The notes under the pieces: model-generated | Databases searched by the model: none | Told to the model about the DNA's origin: nothing | Seen by the model: the letters and a program-made list of their open reading frames with translations, nothing else | In this document: piece by piece, positions 57,932-64,000 of the stretch | Position numbering within the stretch: position 1 is the first letter of the stretch | Layout: each line of letters starts with the position of its first letter | Program-made: the position numbers and the translations under genes | Assembly: GCA_001661515.1 (NCBI GenBank) | Contig: LUVW01000009.1 | Span: forward strand, 422,736 to 486,735 | Direction: 5' to 3' | Length of the DNA: 64,000 nucleotides | DNA from: Capniomyces stellatus | Taxonomy: Eukaryota > Kickxellomycota > Harpellomycetes > Harpellales > Legeriomycetaceae

Positions 57932-60900
57932 ATGAATCCAAAGCAAGTAATTAGATTCAAAAATCTGGATCTAGGTCCAAGAACCTATATCAATTCAAAG
58001 GAAATACACGAAGCAGACAAAAGAAAGAAAATGGCAGAGGCGAATTCGCTTTTAAGTAACACGATGCAGAGTGATACAGACGAAAATAGCTTTCAAACCC
58101 GAACGCACCTGATCCAATATGCGGGTGGCTTAAGAGGGACGAGGAGTGTGTTGGGAGCGCAAGACAGCTTTTGCTCGAATTCACCAGAATTGAGTGAAAA
58201 TGAGGACTTGAGGTACTCCTCAGGCAGAAATGGGAGACAAGGAAAACACAGAGACTGGGGACACAGTCAAGGCAGTGTAAATTCTCATCATCGGGTGCAA
58301 AGAGACAAGCAGGAGACTCTGAAATGCATTCAAGAAATCACACAAGTACCCAGCTCAGTTACATTGGACAATTTCCAAAGAGATTATTTTTCGATTGGGG
58401 AAAATGAATCAGGCAGCAGCAATACACTTTCAAAAACAACAGAGCCTGCATGTGAAACAAAAAGGATCGATAGAGGAGAGGGGTCGCGAATTGAAGATCA
58501 AGAGAGTGTACTGTCGTTGGTATTGACAGAACACATGGTGTTTAGTGGGTCACAATCAGGTATTATATATGTATGGGATCGGGACACTTATCAGTTGGTT
58601 AAAAAGCTAAAGGGTCACTATTGTGAGATAATGTGCCTCACGCTTGATAAGAAAAACAAGAAATTGATTAGTGGATCTGCGGACGGAACGATTAGGGTAA
58701 ATGTGGCATTATTTGAGATAAAATTTAGCGCGGCAGTTTGATATTAATAATAGCGCTAGCGCTAAAATGATACCGGAATATATAGTGTCTATTACTCACG
58801 AGTCGGATAAGATAGAGCGAATTAGATAAAATATATATATGTATGCTCAAATAAATAAAGTGAGGGATGTACAAATTTTTATATCTTTATATTTTGAAAT
58901 TAGGTGTGGAGCACAGAAAGCTTGGAGTTTGAGTATATGGTTAATGCGGGGAATAACTCTGGGTCGATTCTTTCAATAGACTATTCGGAGAAGCATGAGA
59001 TGATAGTAATTGGGTGCCAAAACACAACGATTCAGTGGTTTTCGGTAAGAGACAGAGACCGAGTGGGGCCAAGGGAGCGGGCAGCAGAGATGTTGCTACG
59101 AACTTCAAAGTTTTTTGAAGGGACGGGAAATCCGAGGTCTAGTGGGAATTCGCCAGCAAGTTTTTTGAAAGAGAATTCGGAAGTAAAGGGGGGATACTTT
59201 ACGATTAGGGGAGAAGTGGGCCGAGGAAATGAGGGGTATACTGAGTTGATGAAAGATGAGTATGTGATTTTTGATGAAACGATTATTCCAAATGCGCATT
59301 TTGGATATGTCAATTCAGTGTTAATAGGGAACATTAAGTCGTTGTCAAAATCCGAAATACTATTTTCGTCATCGGGGGACAGCACAATAAAGGTAAGATG
59401 GTATTGGTATTGGTATTGGTATTGGTATTGGTATTGGTATTGGTAGTGATAGTGGTTAAATGTATTGTTTGATGTTTAATGAATAAGAAGAAGAAAAATT
59501 CGAGTATAAAAAAGTAGGATGTATTGTGGAATTTAGATTTGGGAGATTAGCGGGGATAAAATTAGTTTGATGGAGACTATGGTGTTGCCAGAGGAGGACG
59601 AGATGTGTGTGTTTGCGCTTGCGATGAGTGACGGGCTTTTATACTCGGGGATGCAGGGAGGGGATGTGTATGTATGGGATTTGGAGACGAAGCAGCCAGT
59701 AAGGATTCTGTGTGGGCATAGCGACGATGTAATGGCAATAACGATATTGAACAATATGATAATAACAGGGGCGTCAGACGGGAGTATCTGCATTTGGAGC
59801 GAAAATCTTGAGCCGATATCAAAGATTGAGGGGCATAGTCCATACCCAGTTCTTGCGTTGGCGTCGTCATCAAGCGATGGAATTCTGGTTAGTGGAGGGA
59901 GCTACAACACGATTAAATTCTGGCTTCAAGCAGCAGAAATAAGTACAAGAACGCACTTCAAAACACACAGCGAGACTGAGTATCGGTATCCAAAAATGAC
60001 AATGGGCCAAGAGAGGATGGAGAAATTGCCAAAGGAGAGCCAGGAGATGGCGGAAAAAATGCTGACGAACCAGTTCCTTACTTCGCTAGACGATTGGATT
60101 GGATACAAGTCGATATCGGGAAAGGTGGAGTTTCAGCACGAGTGTCGAAAAGCTGCACGGTACTTGCGAGACTTGGCACACTCGTTAGGGGCATCAAATG
60201 CACATCTGATTGCCGGGGCGCCTGGCAGGAATCCGCTGGTGTATTTTAGATTTGATGCCAACAGCGAGACTAAAGCTCTAGGCAAGCCGTTTTCAGGGGA
60301 TACGGCAACAATTCTGGCATATGGCCACTATGACGTTGTACCGGTTGGCGACTTAAATGCGTGGAACTCCAATCCGTTTGCAGTGAGCGGCAAGAATGGC
60401 TACTTGTACGGCAGAGGCGTTACAGACAACAAGGGCCCAGTGCTTGCCATGCTGTATGCTGTCTATGAGCTCTACAAGAACAGAAACCTGTCTTCCACGG
60501 TTGTGTTTCTGGTTGAGGGCGAAGAGGAAAACGAATGCCATGGAATTGACACTGCAATCGAGTCTAACAGATTACTTTTTGGCACCCCCAAACTGGTTCT
60601 ACTAAGCGTTTCTTATTGGCTAGGCGAAAACGTTCCTTGTCTTACATATGGAATGAGAGGCAACATCAAAATGAGTTTGGAGATAGACTCTTTTCGAGCC
60701 GATGATGTGCATTCTGGTGTATGGGGCGGCTCTTCCTCTGAGCCTCTCGTTTGGATTTCAAACATTCTTGCCAAGCTTTCTCTCCCCAACGGCAGGATTC
60801 TTGTTCCTGGACTAAATAGCTCAGTCGATCCTATCTCCCAAAACGAAACTGAACAGATGAAAAACCTAGTAAACGTCATTATAAACAAAGAACCTTTGTA

Positions 60901-62035
60901 CTCTAACAAAATGGTCAACCAAACAAACTCTACAAAAAATCGTTTACCTAAACCACTCTGCACCACCTCATCACCACTAAACTCAATTCCAAATCCAAAT
61001 CACGTCAGTACTAACGCTATTGATCTGGATGAATCTGTCAGCCCTTCTGGTTCCATATTTGACGAATATTGGACTAAACAACATCAATCAATTTACAACC
61101 AACTCGTGTCAAGGTGGCGCTACCCATCTCTAACTGTCCATCGCATCAACCTCGTCTCCTCAACTAGCTCTGGAAACTTTGGTCTAATCCCTCCTGCTGC
61201 CCAAGCAATCCTGAGCATAAGAACCGTTCCCAGCCAATCAAACGAAGAAATTATCTCTCTTATTTTCGACCATATATCCAACATTTACAAAGAGATTGGC
61301 TCTGAGGGCAAAAATAAATCCATAATCAGCTACTCTGTATCGGAAGCAAGATCATCTGAGGGCAAATCTTCTTCAATGGTCTGCGAGCTGATTGCACATT
61401 ACCCCAACGATATCCAATTTCCTGTTCTCAAGCTAAAGGTGGATTCCAAGTCAATTGCCTCTTGGTGGCTTGCCAAAACAGACCACCCATTCTACGAAAT
61501 CGTGTCCAATGCCATTTTTAACGAGTGGTCTCATCCACACTCATTTGTTGAAAACAGCATCTTCAACTCATCCTTCAACTTACCCGACAGTAGCTCTGCC
61601 CATATAAACGCTGCTTCATCCGGAAATTTTGTCATAAAAAGCCCTAAAACACATTCTGGAAACAGCAGCCACTGCAGCCCCAAACAATCAGGCTCTAAAA
61701 ACATGCCCACTAAAAACTCCAACGCTCCAGCAAATGATTCTCTTGAAGCCACCCCCATTAATGCAACTGATATTTCTTCAGCTAGTTCGTCCAAAAAGCC
61801 ATTCTTAAACAGATTTAAAAACGATGATATGTTATTTATAAGAGAAGGCGGATCAATCTGCGCAGTCCCGTGGTTTGAAAAATACTTTGGCGAAGGTTGT
61901 GTTGCTGTCAATGTCCCAATGGGCCAGTCGTCTGATAATGCCCATTTACCCAACGAAAGAATTAGATTGCTCAATCTGGTCAAAGGCAGGAATATAATCA
62001 GACAAGTAATCTCCAAAATTGGAGATTCCATTTAG
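57932..62035 (+). CDS. Dug2-like WD40 and M20-family peptidase
   Basis: Dug2 with Dug3 forms the cytosolic glutathione-degrading amidotransferase of fungi. Exons 57932-58696, 58904-59392 and 59537-62035 join in phase 0 to give 1250 residues. The first about 185 residues are polar and unrecognised. WD40 repeats follow (GSQSGIIYVWDRDTYQLVKK, then SGSADGTIR joined to VWSTESLEFEY, SSSGDSTIK joined to IWEISG, and YSGMQGGDVYVWDLETKQPV). From about residue 575 the M20 peptidase begins; its zinc and catalytic motifs are AYGHYDVVPVGDLNAW (about 680), GRGVTDNKGPVLAML (about 713) and VEGEEENECHG (about 745), then SFRADDVHSGVWGG. The protein is larger than yeast Dug2 (878), owing to the N-terminal extension and an Asn/Ser-rich insert near residues 1115-1180. 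All metal-site motifs look intact. Confidence 0.9.
59402..59443. repeat. (TATTGG)7 microsatellite in an intron
   Basis: Seven perfect TATTGG units lie just inside the second intron of the Dug2-like gene, starting about 10 bases after the donor site. Read without splicing they would encode Tyr-Trp repeats, which is not biologically plausible. The same hexamer (complement) occurs at 23365-23394. Confidence 0.92.
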
Positions 62036-62984
62036 TTTAAAATATTGAAAATTTCCAAATACCCAAAATACGTTTCAATAAAAAAAAATATCCAAAATCC
62101 AAAATCCAAAATCCATGACTATATTTAATCTTCCATTATGTTTTGTTTTATTTAGTACTGTTTTATGTTTTATAAGCGAATTAACTTTCAATAGTAGTTG
62201 AAAAGGTTGTCAAATCCAACTATCAACTCCCTTAAGCTAAACTACCTCGAAAAATAATATTTAAAAAAAATAAAATATAGAGAAAACTGTATACCTATGC
62301 CAAACAGGTCGATCTGCAAGAATAAAGCATCCAAATATCGTACCGTTTAGATGCTGATTCCCAAATAAAGAACAATAGCATGCAATGACATATTCTGGAT
62401 GTCAGCAAAAATATTCCGTGTACTGTTTCGAAATACATCAATTCGCTCATTTTCTTTACGATTTCTTGCATTTATACTATTACACATTTCATGAGTTCTT
62501 GGCTAACGTTCAACATGTCAATTTGGCGATTTCCAGCGTTTTAATTGGTTGATACCGGTTTAACCAGAGTTTCTGAATTGCCTTAGAAACCATTGGCATG
62601 TTGTATTTTATTTTTTTCAGCTTTAACACAACTAACGAGTTGTCCAAAAACCCTCACTCTCCCTCCCTCTCCCTCCCCATATCTGCAGGCTTTACTATTT
62701 TTATGATATAGATGAAGAAGAAAAAGAATCTCCCCCCTCTTCCGCCAAACCAGTTTATAAAGTCTGCCTTTACTGACATAACTCTATCATTATTTTTCGT
62801 TCTTCCTATTATTTCTTTTCTAGACTGTCATCTTTGCCAAAAAGAAAACCTATACCCTTTTAATTCGAGAATACAAATACCAGGTACAGTTGTTTTTAAA
62901 ACAGACAGTCGCTATTATTCTTTAAGCATTAACAAAAGCAATAGCAAAAAACGAGAGTGCGTTGGTAGGATCAAGTAGGAAAAT
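62036..62984. other. Intergenic region before the right-edge gene
   Basis: About 950 AT-rich bases lie between two + strand genes. A short (CCAAAAT)n-like run follows the Dug2-like stop near 62090-62115 and a (CTCCCT)n run lies near 62656-62676. The open frame 62712-62978 ends seven bases before the next ATG and is probably part of the 5' leader. Confidence 0.4.
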
Positions 62985-64000
62985 ATGGGATTCTTCTCTG
63001 ATGTGGGGTCAAATATCAGTATGGAGAGTGATTATAAAGCTGATAAAGAGTCGGTTTTGTTTTCACCTGTGTCCTCTCCTTATTTTAGTCCTTTTAAATT
63101 TACAAACAGGACACATGGTGACGGGAGATCTTTTCAAAGTATGGCAATTTCTCTTTTTCTCCTCATCTCTTTTTCTCTTTTCTTTCTTTCTTAAACTGAC
63201 TATGAGATAATTCTGATTACGATTTCAAACTAAAAGTAAACAAATGGATGCCATTGCTGTGCATGTTTGGTATTTACGTTATTGCGAATAGGCTCCTCTA
63301 GCAGTGAGATATCGACGCTAAAGACATGCCCGAGTCCACCAATAGCACCAGATTTAAAAGCTGGAAGTTATTTGAAAGGCGGTACGTCATAATAGCGCTG
63401 TTTTTTGATTTAAACAGACTGAAATGGTTAGAACCGAATCTGATTTTGATTTTTAATATACTGCAACATAAAATTAGGTAAACCAGTATATGCTTGTACA
63501 ACAGAGCCTTTAGAAGGAGTGAGACTTGGCGATTGTACAAGAAACCAGGGATATGTTCCACAAAAAAAGAAACTGAGATTTTCCTTTGACAAAACTGGAA
63601 AGGACAAGAGTCTTGGTAATATCGACCCCAGTTTGAAGCATAACAGAGTATCAGCAGTGACTTTTAAAAGCAAGTCTACGTCAAACAAACAGCCAACCAA
63701 ATACAAGTTCAAAAGTACCTTTAAAGACACAAATCCTGTCAAGTATGAACAAAGCGAAATCAAAACAAAAATCAAACATGAAAGAAGCACAATTGGCCGC
63801 AAGGAATTAATAAAAAGCGAGCTTGGGCTGGCTTACGTCGAACAAGAATTATTAGTAGATTCCAAAAAGAAAACAAAAAAAGTTGAGGGTATAAAGTCAA
63901 AGAGCAAGGTAGTAGGCAATTCTGTGGTAGAATCTAAGGGTGTTGAAGTTGTGTATCAAGACTTGCGTTACAAAGATGTACCCAACTTGGACGCTTGTGT
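62985..64000 (+). CDS. Unrecognised basic protein, 5' part only (runs off window)
   Basis: I read three exons, 62985-63138, 63292-63381 and 63478 to the window end, joined twice in phase 1. Together they give about 255 codons with no stop. The first exon is Ser/Pro-rich (SPVSSPYFSPFKFTNRTHGD), the second is Ser-rich then CPSPPIAPDLKAGSYLKGG, and the third is Lys-rich and hydrophilic (VPQKKKLRFSFDKTGKDKSL, later GLAYVEQELLVDSKKKTKK). No signal peptide or membrane segment is seen, so a nuclear or cytosolic, partly disordered protein is likely. The third exon has no ATG in its main frame, so it is easily missed. The 3' end lies outside the window and I do not recognise the family. Confidence 0.7.

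Noticed and set aside
59400..59446. C-terminal Tyr-Trp repeat at the end of the second Dug2-like exon when read unspliced
   Set aside because: A clear GTAAGA donor at 59393 and an acceptor at 59536 remove the (TATTGG)7 microsatellite and restore a typical WD40 blade (STIK joined to IWEI).
1..64000. A clustered multi-gene novel system (defence, secondary metabolism or mobile element)
   Set aside because: Neighbouring genes are unrelated housekeeping functions on mixed strands; no transposase, reverse transcriptase, integrase, synthase cluster or terminal repeats were seen.

Overview
This window looks like nuclear DNA of a fungus. It is AT-rich, and nearly every gene I can identify is a conserved fungal or opisthokont protein. 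Many genes are split by short GT..AG introns of about 70-240 bases, with GTAAGT-like donors and mostly TAG acceptors. The gene set (Cdc20, SR-protein kinase, two OSCA/CSC1 channels, a Cce1/Ydc2 mitochondrial resolvase, a P4-ATPase, Pol I and Pol III subunits, COQ3, kynureninase, Dug2-like peptidase, a GH18 wall protein) fits a free-living or symbiotic fungus rather than a yeast with few introns. An early-diverging AT-rich lineage such as the Harpellales is my guess from style only. No rRNA, tRNA, transposon, CRISPR or viral gene was seen.

Layout, left to right: a 2.3 kb AT-rich leader; CDC20 (+); SRPK-type kinase (-, four exons); OSCA/CSC1 channel 1 (+); Cce1/Ydc2 resolvase (+); OSCA/CSC1 channel 2 (-); a 3 kb gene-free stretch; tandem CCCH zinc-finger protein (+); PhnP-like metallo-beta-lactamase hydrolase (-, five exons); TAF9 (-); ribosomal protein uS11/RPS14 (-); a 3.4 kb stretch with one small possible coding exon; P4-ATPase flippase (+); RNA polymerase I subunit RPA43 (+); a large Thr-rich GH18-like secreted protein (-, with a 43-base assembly gap in its repeats); a 4 kb gene-free stretch; RNA polymerase III subunit RPC9 (+); COQ3 (+); a mitochondrial-type phospholipid scramblase (-); kynureninase (+); a TLC-domain membrane protein (-); a WD40-plus-M20 Dug2-like peptidase (+); and the 5' part of an unrecognised basic protein (+) that runs off the right end.

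The genes form a housekeeping mosaic rather than a cluster: cell cycle, splicing-factor phosphorylation, transcription by Pol I, II and III, translation, lipid movement (flippase and scramblase), mitochondrial DNA and ubiquinone, tryptophan and glutathione catabolism. There is no sign of a dedicated multi-gene system. Spacing is polarised: convergent neighbours lie 0.2-0.6 kb apart and divergent neighbours 1.8-4 kb apart. The most interesting features are the GH18-like protein with a replaced catalytic glutamate and a near-identical 47-residue repeat array, the very short first coding exons of at least two genes (3 and 8 nt, possibly a 20-nt third), the enlarged resolvase between two inverted OSCA paralogues, and the unidentified spliced gene at the right edge. 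I worked out exon boundaries by hand from splice consensus, reading-frame phase and family resemblance; no transcript or search data were available.
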